Of a stretch of 60,770 bases of DNA, positions 8,951-17,173 are shown one piece after another. The stretch lies in the NCBI GenBank assembly GCA_023251755.1, contig JAHEYF010000020.1, positions 1 to 60,770 of the forward strand, in the 5' to 3' direction. Origin of the DNA: Bacteroidota bacterium. Lineage in GTDB: Bacteria; Bacteroidota; Bacteroidia; B-17B0; Aurantibacillaceae. Made by a program: the position numbers and the translations under genes. The notes beneath the pieces are model-generated. The model saw only the letters and a list, made by a program, of their open reading frames with translations. It was not told the DNA's origin and did not search any database. The stretch's first letter is position 1; each line of letters starts with the position of its first letter.

Positions 8951-9454
8951 ATGAGCAGCGAAGAAATTTTTACTCTTGTTGAAAATAAATTAAAGGCGCA
9001 GTTCGAGGGGTCTGTTGAAAGTGCCGAATTGCTTTACGACTTCCCCGTATTTACTGTAAACAAAGAAAAAATTCACGAAGTCCTGGCGTTTTTACGCAAC
9101 GATCCGGAATTGAACTTTCATTTCCTTACCGATTTAACAGGTATACAAACAGCCGACGAAAAACACCTCGGTGTGATTTATCATTTACACAACATGCCGA
9201 AGAACATTCGCATCCGTGTAAAAACGTTTTTCCCGATGGCACATCCCGAAATACCCACCGCTACTGACCTGTGGCTGGGTGCCAACTGGATGGAACGGGA
9301 AACCTATGATTTTTTCGGAATCCGCTTTAAAGGTCATCCCAATTTAAAACGGATTTTAAACATGGACGGAATGGATTATTATCCGCTTCGCAAAGAATAT
9401 CCTTTGGAAGACCAGACCCGTGAAGACAAAAACGATAAAATGTTTGGAAGATAA
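8951..9454 (+). CDS. nuoC: NADH-quinone oxidoreductase subunit C
   Basis: The 167-residue peripheral subunit of complex I (30-kDa family) is separate from NuoD, not fused as in some enterobacteria. Family hallmarks are visible: NFHFLTDLTGIQ in the middle, WMERETYDFFGIRFKGHPNLKRIL and the C-terminal LRKEYPLEDQ. It carries no cluster and supports the NuoB/NuoD interface. Its ATG lies 4 nt after the AT-rich inverted word array. Confidence 0.97.
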   Translation: MSSEEIFTLVENKLKAQFEGSVESAELLYDFPVFTVNKEKIHEVLAFLRNDPELNFHFLTDLTGIQTADEKHLGVIYHLHNMPKNIRIRVKTFFPMAHPEIPTATDLWLGANWMERETYDFFGIRFKGHPNLKRILNMDGMDYYPLRKEYPLEDQTREDKNDKMFGR

Positions 9455-9501
9455 AGCCAGACAATAAGCCAAAAGTAAAAAGCCAAAAACCAAAAACGGG
9501 G
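9455..9501 (+). repeat. GCCAAAAG-family repeat after the nuoC stop (left-arm orientation)
   Basis: GCCAAAAGTAAAAAGCC followed by AAAAACCAAAAACGG starts within bases of the nuoC stop. It shares GCCAAAAGTAAAAAGCC exactly with the arm following nuoD (10755-10771). Confidence 0.7.
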
Positions 9502-9532
9502 CATCTACTTGAAGCTTTTAAATAACAATGCA

Positions 9533-10747
9533 ATGAGCAAAAAAGAAAATAAAAATATAACAGCAGAAGCCATCGAGGAAAAAGAATATTCTATTCTTAA
9601 TCTCGGACCCACACACCCTGCTACTCACGGTATTTTTCAGAATGTATTAACCATGGACGGTGAAATTATTCACGATGCCGAGCCCACCATTGGCTACATT
9701 CACCGGGCTTTCGAAAAATTAGCCGAACGCCGTCCCTACAACCAGATTACTACCCTTACCGATCGTTTAAACTATTGTTCATCGCCCATCAACAACATGG
9801 GCTGGGAAATGACGGTAGAAAAATTAATCGGCGCCGAAATTCCTAAACGCGTTGAATACATGCGTGTAATTATTATGGAACTGGCCCGCATTGCAGATCA
9901 CATTGTTTGCAACTCGGTAATTGGTGTAGATACAGGCGCAATGACCGGCTTTCTGTATGTGTTCCAGTTGCGTGAAAAAATATATGAAATTTACGAATCC
10001 ATTTGCGGAGCCCGCCTTACTACCAATATTGGCCGTATTGGTGGTTTTGAACGCGAGTGGAGCAAAGACACCTGGGATAAAATTCATGCCTTTATTCCAG
10101 AATTTAAAAAAGGACTAAAAGAGTTTGCCAACCTGCTCGAACGCAACCGTATTTTTATGGAACGTACTATCGACTGCGGACCCATTAGCGCTGAAAGAGC
10201 CCTGAGCTATAGCTTTACCGGCCCTAACTTACGTGCCGCAGGTGTTGATTACGATGTACGTGTAGCAAGCCCTTATTGCTCATACCAGGATTTTGATTTC
10301 AAAATTCCTGTAGGTAGCCAGGGTGATACCTACGATCGTTTTATGGTTCGCCAGGAAGAGATGTGGCAAAGCATCAGCATTATTGAACAGGCCATTAAAA
10401 ACATGCCGAAAGACGGGCCGTTCCATGCTGATTTACCTGAATTTTACCTTCCTCCAAAAGAGGAAGTCTATAATAACATGGAAGCGCTGATTTACCATTT
10501 TAAAATTGTAATGGGCGAAACCACAGTACCTAAAGGCGAAGTATACCATTGTGTAGAAGGTGGTAACGGAGAATTGGGTTTTTATTTAGTGAGTGATGGC
10601 GGACGTACACCTTTCCGTTTGCATTTCCGCCGACCTTGTTTTATTTATTACCAGGCTTACCCTGAAATGATAAAAGGACGTATGTTATCGGATGCGATAT
10701 TGACGATGAGTAGTATGAATGTGATTGCGGGGGAGTTGGATGCTTAA
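9533..10747 (+). CDS. nuoD: NADH-quinone oxidoreductase subunit D
   Basis: The 404-residue 49-kDa-family subunit forms most of the quinone-binding cavity with NuoB. Visible family signatures are NLGPTHPATHG near the N terminus (quinone-site His), the GRIGGFEREW region and the C-terminal region with DAILTMSSMNVIAGELD. The ATG at 9533 (MSKKENK) is preferred to the upstream TTG at 9509, which lies in the repeat-rich leader. Length fits the family. It is immediately followed by the left arm of an inverted-repeat element that separates it from nuoE. Confidence 0.97.
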   Translation: MSKKENKNITAEAIEEKEYSILNLGPTHPATHGIFQNVLTMDGEIIHDAEPTIGYIHRAFEKLAERRPYNQITTLTDRLNYCSSPINNMGWEMTVEKLIGAEIPKRVEYMRVIIMELARIADHIVCNSVIGVDTGAMTGFLYVFQLREKIYEIYESICGARLTTNIGRIGGFEREWSKDTWDKIHAFIPEFKKGLKEFANLLERNRIFMERTIDCGPISAERALSYSFTGPNLRAAGVDYDVRVASPYCSYQDFDFKIPVGSQGDTYDRFMVRQEEMWQSISIIEQAIKNMPKDGPFHADLPEFYLPPKEEVYNNMEALIYHFKIVMGETTVPKGEVYHCVEGGNGELGFYLVSDGGRTPFRLHFRRPCFIYYQAYPEMIKGRMLSDAILTMSSMNVIAGELDA

Positions 10748-10749
10748 TT

Positions 10750-11342
10750 ATAAAGCCAAAAGTAAAAAGCCAAGAGCCAAGAAGTGTTGGGGTGTAGAAG
10801 AAGATAAAGTTTAGAGCCAAAAATGAGAACGGGAAATTGAGAAAAATTAGAGTATAAAAAAATTAAAAGAAGGCAAAAAATAGTTCTTTGATAGAAAAGC
10901 CTAAATACGAATATGATATAAAAGAAAAATCAGTTGAATTTTCTATAAGATTGTTGAAGTATTTAGATCAGAAAGTAGAAAAAAGAAAAATCCTTTATCC
11001 ACTAATTGACCAATTGGTTAGAGCCGGGACTTCTGTTGGAGCAAATATTCATGAAGCCCAGTCAAGTCAGTCGGTTAAAGAAATGATGAGGTATTACAGA
11101 ATTGCTTTGAAATCTGCCAATGAATCCAATTATTGGTTTATCCTTTTGGAGAACATGGTAGAAAAAGAAGAAATATTAATGGAATTAAAAAAGGAGTTAA
11201 ACACTTTAAGAAATATTTTAGAAAAGTCTTAATACGGTTAAAAGACAAAAGAGAAAAATAACAACAATTGAATAAATTATAAATAAACAATAGTAAACGG
11301 TGTTGCCTCTTTTGGCTTTTGGCTCTTTACTTTTGACTTTTT
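10750..11342 (+). mobile_element. Candidate inverted-repeat element carrying a four-helix-bundle gene, inserted between nuoD and nuoE
   Basis: The left arm (10750-10784) and the reverse complement of the right arm (11308-11342) match at 28 of 35 positions without gaps, around GCCAAAAGTAAAAAGCC-type words. Between them lies one ORF (10888-11232). nuoD and nuoE are normally adjacent, so the 593-bp segment looks like an insertion. No transposase or target-site duplication was recognised, so calling it mobile is an inference. Confidence 0.45.
10888..11232 (+). CDS. Four-helix-bundle protein (S23/23S rRNA intervening-sequence family)
   Basis: The 114-residue protein is mostly helical and charged, with the family pattern VEFSIRLLKYL, LIDQLVRAGTSVGANIHEAQ, MRYYRIALKSANESNYW and a final basic helix. 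These features match the four-helix-bundle family first noted as ORFs in 23S rRNA intervening sequences, related in fold to the Avd accessory protein of diversity-generating retroelements. The biochemical role is unknown. It starts at TTG 10888; no in-frame ATG is available nearby. It is flanked by inverted repeats and interrupts the nuo operon. Its AT-rich composition contrasts with nuoD and nuoE, consistent with acquisition. Confidence 0.85.
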   Translation: MIEKPKYEYDIKEKSVEFSIRLLKYLDQKVEKRKILYPLIDQLVRAGTSVGANIHEAQSSQSVKEMMRYYRIALKSANESNYWFILLENMVEKEEILMELKKELNTLRNILEKS

Positions 11343-11354
11343 AGATCTTACAAT

Positions 11355-11936
11355 ATGAGTGGACAAGTACATGGAGCACAACATTTCGACGCGAAAAAAA
11401 GAGCTGAATTAAAATTCAGCGATGCCGCGATGGAAACAGTGCAGACTATTATTAAACGGTATCCTGAAGGCAAACACAAATCGGCTGTCATTCCTATATT
11501 ACATATAGCACAGGCTGAGTTCGACGGTTGGTTAAGTCCGGAGTCAATGGATTACGTGGCTTCAATTTTAAACATCAAACCTATTGAAGTGTTTGAAGTG
11601 GCTTCGTTTTATTCCATGTTCAATTTAAAGCCTGTGGGCAAATGCACCCTGGAAGTTTGCCGTACCAGCTCCTGCTGGTTGTGCGGCGCCGAAGACATTG
11701 TAAAATACATTGAGAAAAAATTAAATATAAAAGACGGAGAAACAAGTGCAGACGGAATGTTTACCTTAAAAACAGTGGAATGTTTGGGCTCTTGCGGAAC
11801 AGCACCCATGCTGCAATGCGGGGCCTCTTTTCATGAAAACCTGACCTACGACAAAGTAGACAAAATTATTGCGGATTATAAAAGCGAAGGAAAAAGAAAA
11901 AGTTATACGGATTTAGATTATAAAAACACATTATAA
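11355..11936 (+). CDS. nuoE: NADH-quinone oxidoreductase subunit E
   Basis: This 193-residue thioredoxin-like 24-kDa-family subunit of the NADH-dehydrogenase module binds the N1a 2Fe-2S cluster. Cluster cysteines are visible in CRTSSCWLCG and in VECLGSCGTAPMLQC. It works with NuoF, encoded next. The ATG at 11355 lies 12 nt after the right arm of the inverted-repeat element, so its translation start was probably preserved when the element inserted. Length is normal. Confidence 0.97.
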   Translation: MSGQVHGAQHFDAKKRAELKFSDAAMETVQTIIKRYPEGKHKSAVIPILHIAQAEFDGWLSPESMDYVASILNIKPIEVFEVASFYSMFNLKPVGKCTLEVCRTSSCWLCGAEDIVKYIEKKLNIKDGETSADGMFTLKTVECLGSCGTAPMLQCGASFHENLTYDKVDKIIADYKSEGKRKSYTDLDYKNTL

Positions 11937-11945
11937 AATCCTTCT

Positions 11946-11979
11946 CCCCTCTCCTTTGGAGAGGGGCTGGGGGTGAGGC
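11946..11979 (+). repeat. CCCCTCTCC palindromic repeat in the nuoE-nuoF gap
   Basis: CCCCTCTCC and GGAGAGGGG form a perfect 9-bp stem with a TTT loop (11946-11966), followed by CTGGGGGTGAGG. As far as I remember, repeats of this type recur in intergenic regions of many bacterial genomes, including Bacteroidota. The hairpin lies 17 nt upstream of the nuoF ATG and occupies the ribosome-binding region. Confidence 0.7.
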
Positions 11980-11983
11980 AGCA

Positions 11984-13327
11984 ATGGGCAAAAAACTTTT
12001 AATACACAACGAACACGTAGCGGGTATTCACACCTACGAAGTATACCGCCAGATGGGCGGGTACGCGTCGGTTGAAAAGGCGATCAAAACCATGACTCCC
12101 GATCAGGTGACTGATGAAGTGAAAAAATCGGGTCTGCGCGGCCGCGGCGGCGCAGGTTTTCCTACCGGCTTAAAATGGAGCTTCCTGGCAAAACCAGAAG
12201 GCGTTCCGCGTTACTTAGTCTGCAATGCAGATGAATCGGAACCCGGAACTTTTAAGGACCGTTACCTGATGGAGAAAATTCCCCATGCTTTGATTGAGGG
12301 GATGATTACTTCTTCTTATGCCTTAGGTGCCAACACTTCTTATATCTACATTCGCGGGGAATATTTTTACGTAGCCCGCATACTTGAAACCGCCATTCAG
12401 GAAGCCTATACCAACGGTTGGTTAGGCAAAAATATTTTAGGTTCAAATTATTCCTTAGACTTATACGTGCAGGTGGGTGCAGGTGCTTACATCTGCGGTG
12501 AAGAAACTGCTTTATTGGAATCATTGGAAGGTAAACGTGGCAACCCGCGCATTAAACCTCCCTTTCCTGCTGTAGCTGGTTTGTACGGCGCCCCAACGGT
12601 GGTGAATAATGTAGAGACCATTGCGGCCGTTGTTCCCATTGTAAACAACGGTGGTGAAGAATATGCAAAAATAGGTGTCGGAAAATCAACCGGAACAAAA
12701 TTGATTTCTGCTTCCGGCCACATTAACAAACCCGGTGTTTATGAAATTGAATTAGGTATACCTGTTGAAGAATTTATTTACTCCGAAGAATATTGCGGAG
12801 GCATACGCAACGGAAAAAAATTAAAAGCGGTTGTAGCCGGAGGTTCTTCTGTTCCCATTCTGCCAACCGAACTGATTTTAAAAACAGCCAAAGGCGAACC
12901 CCGTTTAATGACGTACGAAAGTTTGTCTGACGGTGGCTTTATAACCGGAACCATGCTGGGCTCAGGTGGGTTTATCGCCATGGACGAAGATACCAGCATT
13001 GTTAAAAACCTGTTTACATTTGCACGCTTTTACCACCACGAGTCTTGCGGACAATGCTCCCCTTGCCGCGAAGGAACAGGATGGATGGAGAAGATCCTGA
13101 AAAAATTCATGAACGGAACAGCCAACGAAGCCGATGTTGATTTGTTGTGGGACATACAAAGTAAAATTGAAGGCAAAACAATTTGTCCTTTGGGAGAAGC
13201 AGCGGCATGGCCGGTAGCAGCAGCCATCCGTCATTTTAAACAGGAGTTTATTGATATTGCGAAAAGTAAAAAGTTTGTAGACGTGAGTCACTACAATAGA
13301 TTGAATAAAACTAAGGAAGCTGTTTGA
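11984..13327 (+). CDS. nuoF: NADH-quinone oxidoreductase subunit F
   Basis: The 447-residue 51-kDa-family subunit binds NADH and FMN and carries the N3 4Fe-4S cluster. The nucleotide/FMN motif GRGGAGFPTG lies at ~residues 51-60 and NADESEPGTFKDR follows. The cluster ligands are in ESCGQCSPCREGT, with the fourth Cys in TICPLGE near the C terminus. It is the entry point for electrons in complex I. The stop codon TGA overlaps the next ATG (TGATG), so the following TonB-like gene is translationally coupled to it. Confidence 0.98.
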   Translation: MGKKLLIHNEHVAGIHTYEVYRQMGGYASVEKAIKTMTPDQVTDEVKKSGLRGRGGAGFPTGLKWSFLAKPEGVPRYLVCNADESEPGTFKDRYLMEKIPHALIEGMITSSYALGANTSYIYIRGEYFYVARILETAIQEAYTNGWLGKNILGSNYSLDLYVQVGAGAYICGEETALLESLEGKRGNPRIKPPFPAVAGLYGAPTVVNNVETIAAVVPIVNNGGEEYAKIGVGKSTGTKLISASGHINKPGVYEIELGIPVEEFIYSEEYCGGIRNGKKLKAVVAGGSSVPILPTELILKTAKGEPRLMTYESLSDGGFITGTMLGSGGFIAMDEDTSIVKNLFTFARFYHHESCGQCSPCREGTGWMEKILKKFMNGTANEADVDLLWDIQSKIEGKTICPLGEAAAWPVAAAIRHFKQEFIDIAKSKKFVDVSHYNRLNKTKEAV

Positions 13328-14277
13328 TGAGATTTTTGATTATTATATTATTGTTTGCCAGTTCTTGGAGTTATTCAAATTGTTTATCACAATCTGATTC
13401 GATAAGGTATATATCAAGAAAAATTGTTTACCCTCAGGATGCTAAAGAAAATGGATATATGGGAAAACCTTTAGTAGGATTTTGGGTAGATACGTCTGGA
13501 AGTATTGGTGATGTAAAAATTTTAATCTCCTCTGAACATGCTTCACTTGATAACGAAGCATTGCGTGTAGTTAAAACAATGCCTAAATGGAAGTCAACAA
13601 ATAAAAATGTTTATTATAGAGTTCCAGTGACTTTTATGTTAGGGCCATTGAAAGAATCTGAAAAGTTTGCTTTTGAAAATAAATGGAAAATAAAATACTT
13701 AGATTATTATTATAATGAAGGAGTTCGCCTTTTTAAAGAAGAGAAATCTGAAGACGCCTTATTCCATTTTAATGAAGCGTTAAAAATTTACCCTAAAGAT
13801 ATTGATGCTTTATATAATATGGGGACAGTTTTTTATAAAAAAAACAACATAGACAGTGCTTGTTATTTTTGGTATCAAATAAAATCTTTAGGCAAAAATG
13901 ATGCGGATGCTTTAATTAATAAATATTGTAGTGCGGATATTCCAAGAATTGATTCAAATATTGTTTTTACAGTTGTTGAAGAGATGCCTGGGTATCCTGG
14001 TGGACCAAATGAAATGATGAGATTTATGCAAAAAACTATGATTTATCCTGCTGAGGCAAAAAAGAAAGGTATTTCAGGTAAAACTTATGTAAAATTTATA
14101 ATAGAAGAAACAGGCGAAATCACTCATACAATTCTGCTAAGGAGTTCTGGAAATGAAGAATTAGATAATGAAGCGCTGAGGGTTGTGTCAAGTTTTCCAC
14201 CATGGAAACCTGGCAAACAAAATGGTAAACCGGTAAGAGTATATTTTAATTTGCCCGTAAATTTTCAATTAAGATAA
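13327..14277 (+). CDS. Secreted TonB_C-TPR-TonB_C protein inserted in the nuo operon
   Basis: The ATG at 13327 overlaps the nuoF stop by one base and gives a 316-residue protein with an N-terminal signal segment (residues 1-22). Two TonB C-terminal-like domains flank a TPR region. The first is ~26-110 (IVYPQDAKENGYMGKPLVGF, NEALRVVKTMPKW). The TPR is ~125-200 (ALFHFNEALKIYP). The second is ~215-316 (MIYPAEAKKKGISGK, NEALRVVSSFPPWKPG). There is no proline-rich spanner or clear membrane anchor as in classical TonB. The role is unknown. An envelope scaffold or energy-transducer relative is possible, but a part in complex I is only suggested by position. The gene is clearly more AT-rich than nuoF and nuoG, suggesting later insertion. 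Confidence 0.8.
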   Translation: MRFLIIILLFASSWSYSNCLSQSDSIRYISRKIVYPQDAKENGYMGKPLVGFWVDTSGSIGDVKILISSEHASLDNEALRVVKTMPKWKSTNKNVYYRVPVTFMLGPLKESEKFAFENKWKIKYLDYYYNEGVRLFKEEKSEDALFHFNEALKIYPKDIDALYNMGTVFYKKNNIDSACYFWYQIKSLGKNDADALINKYCSADIPRIDSNIVFTVVEEMPGYPGGPNEMMRFMQKTMIYPAEAKKKGISGKTYVKFIIEETGEITHTILLRSSGNEELDNEALRVVSSFPPWKPGKQNGKPVRVYFNLPVNFQLR

Positions 14278-14300
14278 TTTTGAATAGAATTTAAACAATA

Positions 14301-15299
14301 ATGCCAAAAGTAACAATAGACGGAATAGAAATTGAAGTGCCAAAGGGTACTACCATTTTGCAGGCTGCGCGCATGATCGGGCCGGAGGTTGCTCCGCCAA
14401 CCATGTGCTATTACAGCAAACTGAAAACAAGCGGAGGCTATTGCCGTACCTGTATTGTTAAAGTTAGCAAAGGCTCGGCACAAAACCCCAACCCCATGCC
14501 CAAACCGGTAGCCAGCTGCCGCACCGAGGTAATGGACGGAATGGAAGTGCAAAACATTACTTCGCCCGAGGTATTGGAAGCACGTAAAGGTGTGGTGGAA
14601 TTTTTATTGATCAATCATCCGCTCGATTGCCCTATATGCGACCAGGCCGGAGAATGCGATTTGCAAAATTTAGGTTACGAACATGGCGCGGTAAAAACCC
14701 GTTATGAATTCAAACGCCGCGAATTTGAAGTGATTGATATTGGTAAATACATTAAGTTGCACATGACCCGTTGCATCCTGTGCTACCGTTGTGTGAAAAC
14801 CTGCGAACAAATTACCGACAAGCGCGTGCACGGTGTTATTCACCGTGGCGATGTTTCCGAAATATCTACCTACATTGAAAATGCGATTGAAAACGATTTC
14901 TCAGGAAACGTAATTGATGTATGCCCTGTAGGTGCCTTAACCGACAGGACCTTCCGCTTTAAAAGCCGTGTGTGGTTTACCAAACCGGTTGATGCGCATT
15001 GCGGATGTAACAAATGCAGCGGTAAAGTCCGCCTGTGGTTAAAAGGTGAAGAAGTGTTGCGTGTTACTGCGCGTAAAGACCAGTGGGGTGAAGTGGAAGA
15101 ATTTATATGCAACAGCTGTCGTTTTGAGAAAAAGAAAAAATCAGATTGGGTGATAGAAGGGCCTTCGCCTATCAGTCATCAATCGGTTATTTCACAAAAC
15201 CATTACAACCACCTGAACGAAGTAAAAATACAGGTGTTAAAACAGCAAAAAGCCTTAGGCTTTGCTGAAACCAAAGGAGATAGTGTTACCCGTAAATAA
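14301..15299 (+). CDS. nuoG: NADH-quinone oxidoreductase subunit G, short form
   Basis: The 332-residue protein contains the iron-sulfur part of NuoG only. An N-terminal 2Fe-2S ferredoxin domain is visible (MCYYSKLKTSGGYCRTC). The His-ligated cluster motif is HPLDCPICDQAGECD, the 4Fe-4S motif is TRCILCYRCVKTC with a Cys in DVCPVGALT, and a final Cys group is HCGCNKC and CNSCRF. The long molybdopterin-oxidoreductase-like domain of enterobacterial NuoG (~900 residues) is absent. As far as I know, short NuoG forms are usual in Bacteroidota, so this is not a truncated pseudogene. It passes electrons from NuoF towards NuoI. Confidence 0.93.
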   Translation: MPKVTIDGIEIEVPKGTTILQAARMIGPEVAPPTMCYYSKLKTSGGYCRTCIVKVSKGSAQNPNPMPKPVASCRTEVMDGMEVQNITSPEVLEARKGVVEFLLINHPLDCPICDQAGECDLQNLGYEHGAVKTRYEFKRREFEVIDIGKYIKLHMTRCILCYRCVKTCEQITDKRVHGVIHRGDVSEISTYIENAIENDFSGNVIDVCPVGALTDRTFRFKSRVWFTKPVDAHCGCNKCSGKVRLWLKGEEVLRVTARKDQWGEVEEFICNSCRFEKKKKSDWVIEGPSPISHQSVISQNHYNHLNEVKIQVLKQQKALGFAETKGDSVTRK

Positions 15300-15305
15300 A
15301 AAGAT

Positions 15306-16376
15306 ATGTTACTTGTTTCGACTTTTATAATTTATAAATCCATTGTTTGTGTGGCGGCCTTTGCCGTAGCCCTGGGCGTTGCTGCCTATTCAACCTGGAT
15401 TGAACGTAAATTTTCTGCCGTGTTGCAGGACCGCAAAGGACCTAACCGTGCCGGCCCTTTTGGTTTATTGCAACCATTGGCCGATGGGGTGAAGATGTTT
15501 ATGAAAGAAGAAATCATTCCCAACGTTTCCAATAAGTTTCTGTTCATCCTCGGCCCTTCATTAGCTATGCTTACGGCTTGTATGACGGGCGCTATTATTC
15601 CCTGGGGAAAAGATTTTGTTGCTGCCGACGGAACCGCTTATGCTTTGCAGGTAACCGACATTAACATTGGTTTTCTGTATTTGTTTGGTGTAGTATCTAT
15701 TGGTGTATACGGCATCATGATTGGTGGCTGGGCCTCCAACAACAAATACTCTTTGTTGGGCGCCATCCGTGCTTCTTCACAAATGATCTCTTACGAAATT
15801 GCCATGGGCCTTTCCATCATTGCATTAATCATGACAACAGGCAGTTTAAGTTTCAGGGAAATACTGAACCAACAGGATGCAGGCCTTTGCAATTTCTGTT
15901 ACCAGCCACTTGGCTTTTTAATTTTCTTTATCTGTGCTTTGGCCGAAACCAACCGTGCCCCTTTCGACTTACCGGAATGTGAAACAGAATTGGTAGGTGG
16001 TTATCACACCGAGTACTCTTCCATGAAATTAGGTTTTTATTTATTTGCCGAATACATCAATATGTTTGTATCATCAGCCGTTTTGGCGGGTGTGTATTTT
16101 GGTGGTTACAACTTTCCTTTTGCAAAAGAGTTTTATGAAACATGCGGAATTGCAGAAGGTTCCGCATTAATGAGCCTCATCGGTTTCTTAGTTTATTTTA
16201 TGAAAGTAATCGGCTTCATCCTTTTATTTATGTGGATACGCTGGACCTTGCCCCGTTTCCGTTACGATCAGTTAATGGATCTGGGCTGGAAAAAATTAAT
16301 CCCTTTGTCGATTTTGAATATTGTAGTTACAGGAATTGTAATGGGATGGAAAGACATTGTTGCACTATTTAATTAA
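15306..16376 (+). CDS. nuoH: NADH-quinone oxidoreductase subunit H
   Basis: The 356-residue membrane subunit (ND1 family) has about eight transmembrane helices and links the peripheral and membrane arms. Family signatures are WIERKFSAVLQDRKGPNRAG near the N terminus, GLLQPLADGVKMF, and the acidic loop AETNRAPFDLPECETELVGG that lines the quinone channel. Length is typical. The gene starts 6 nt after the nuoG stop, and nuoI follows 7 nt after its stop. Confidence 0.98.
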   Translation: MLLVSTFIIYKSIVCVAAFAVALGVAAYSTWIERKFSAVLQDRKGPNRAGPFGLLQPLADGVKMFMKEEIIPNVSNKFLFILGPSLAMLTACMTGAIIPWGKDFVAADGTAYALQVTDINIGFLYLFGVVSIGVYGIMIGGWASNNKYSLLGAIRASSQMISYEIAMGLSIIALIMTTGSLSFREILNQQDAGLCNFCYQPLGFLIFFICALAETNRAPFDLPECETELVGGYHTEYSSMKLGFYLFAEYINMFVSSAVLAGVYFGGYNFPFAKEFYETCGIAEGSALMSLIGFLVYFMKVIGFILLFMWIRWTLPRFRYDQLMDLGWKKLIPLSILNIVVTGIVMGWKDIVALFN

Positions 16377-16383
16377 TCAACGC

Positions 16384-16983
16384 ATGCAACTTACAAACAG
16401 AAGAATAGAAGTATCGAACAAGGAAATGACTTTTTCCGAAAAGCTTTACCTGCCGGCCATAGCAAAAGGAATGCTCATTACACTCAGTCATGCTTTTAAA
16501 CGAAAAGCCACGATTGATTACCCTAAAAAAACACGGCCCATTGCCCCGGTGTTTCGCGGACAACATGTGTTAAAACGTGATGAGAACGGAGCCGAACGTT
16601 GTACCTCCTGCGGCTTGTGCGCGGTGGCTTGTCCGGCTGAGGCAATTACCATGACATCCGGTGAACGCAAAAAAGGAGAAGAGCATTTATACCGGGAAGA
16701 AAAATATGCAACGACTTATGAGATCAACATGCTGCGTTGCATTTTCTGCGGCCTTTGCGAAGAAGCCTGCCCGAAGGAGGCCATCTTCTTAACCGACAGG
16801 ATTGTGCCTACTGAATTTGAACGCAATGAATTTGTTTATGGTAAAGATATCCTGGTGGAGAAAGTAGACAAACGCATTGATGTAAGTGTAAGACAAACAA
16901 AAGACGTTGCCGAGTTTAAAAAATTACCCGGCACCAAACACAATACCTTATACGAAGGAAAAACGATTAACAATAAAAAATAA
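16384..16983 (+). CDS. nuoI: NADH-quinone oxidoreductase subunit I
   Basis: This ferredoxin-like subunit of about 199 residues carries clusters N6a and N6b. Two typical CxxCxxCxxxCP motifs are present: CTSCGLCAVACP and CIFCGLCEEACP. The ATG at 16384 is chosen because it follows the nuoH stop by 7 nt; a second ATG at 16426 (MTFSEKLYL) is also possible, and a TTG upstream inside nuoH is unlikely. The C-terminal tail is Lys-rich. It is followed by a 190-bp gap without a gene. Confidence 0.96.
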   Translation: MQLTNRRIEVSNKEMTFSEKLYLPAIAKGMLITLSHAFKRKATIDYPKKTRPIAPVFRGQHVLKRDENGAERCTSCGLCAVACPAEAITMTSGERKKGEEHLYREEKYATTYEINMLRCIFCGLCEEACPKEAIFLTDRIVPTEFERNEFVYGKDILVEKVDKRIDVSVRQTKDVAEFKKLPGTKHNTLYEGKTINNKK

Positions 16984-17106
16984 TACGATTTAAATTATGG
17001 CGCTGATAAATTCGAATAATTACATCATTAACCGTGATTTCATTATTTCGAATTATTTATTCGCAAAAGCGTCAGGTCGCAAAGAGTTTAATTTTAACCG
17101 AAATCG

Positions 17107-17169
17107 CTTTTTGGCTTTTGGCTTATTACTTTTGGCTTCTCAATTTTTGACTTATTACTTTTAACTTAA
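17107..17169 (-). repeat. GCCAAAAG-family repeat before nuoJ (right-arm orientation)
   Basis: TTTGGCTTTTGGCTTATTAC, then TTTTGGCTTCTCAATTTTTG and ACTTATTACTTTTAACTTA run up to 4 nt before the nuoJ ATG. This is the reverse complement of the words found after nuoA, nuoC and nuoD stops. Upstream (about 17010-17060) lies an imperfect inverted repeat ATTCGAATAAT / ATTATTTCGAAT. Confidence 0.7.
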
Positions 17170-17173
17170 TATT

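Noticed and set aside
14301..15299. NuoG looks truncated (332 residues)
   Set aside because: All expected iron-sulfur motifs are present and, as far as I know, the short form without the molybdopterin-like domain is usual in Bacteroidota; it is not a pseudogene.
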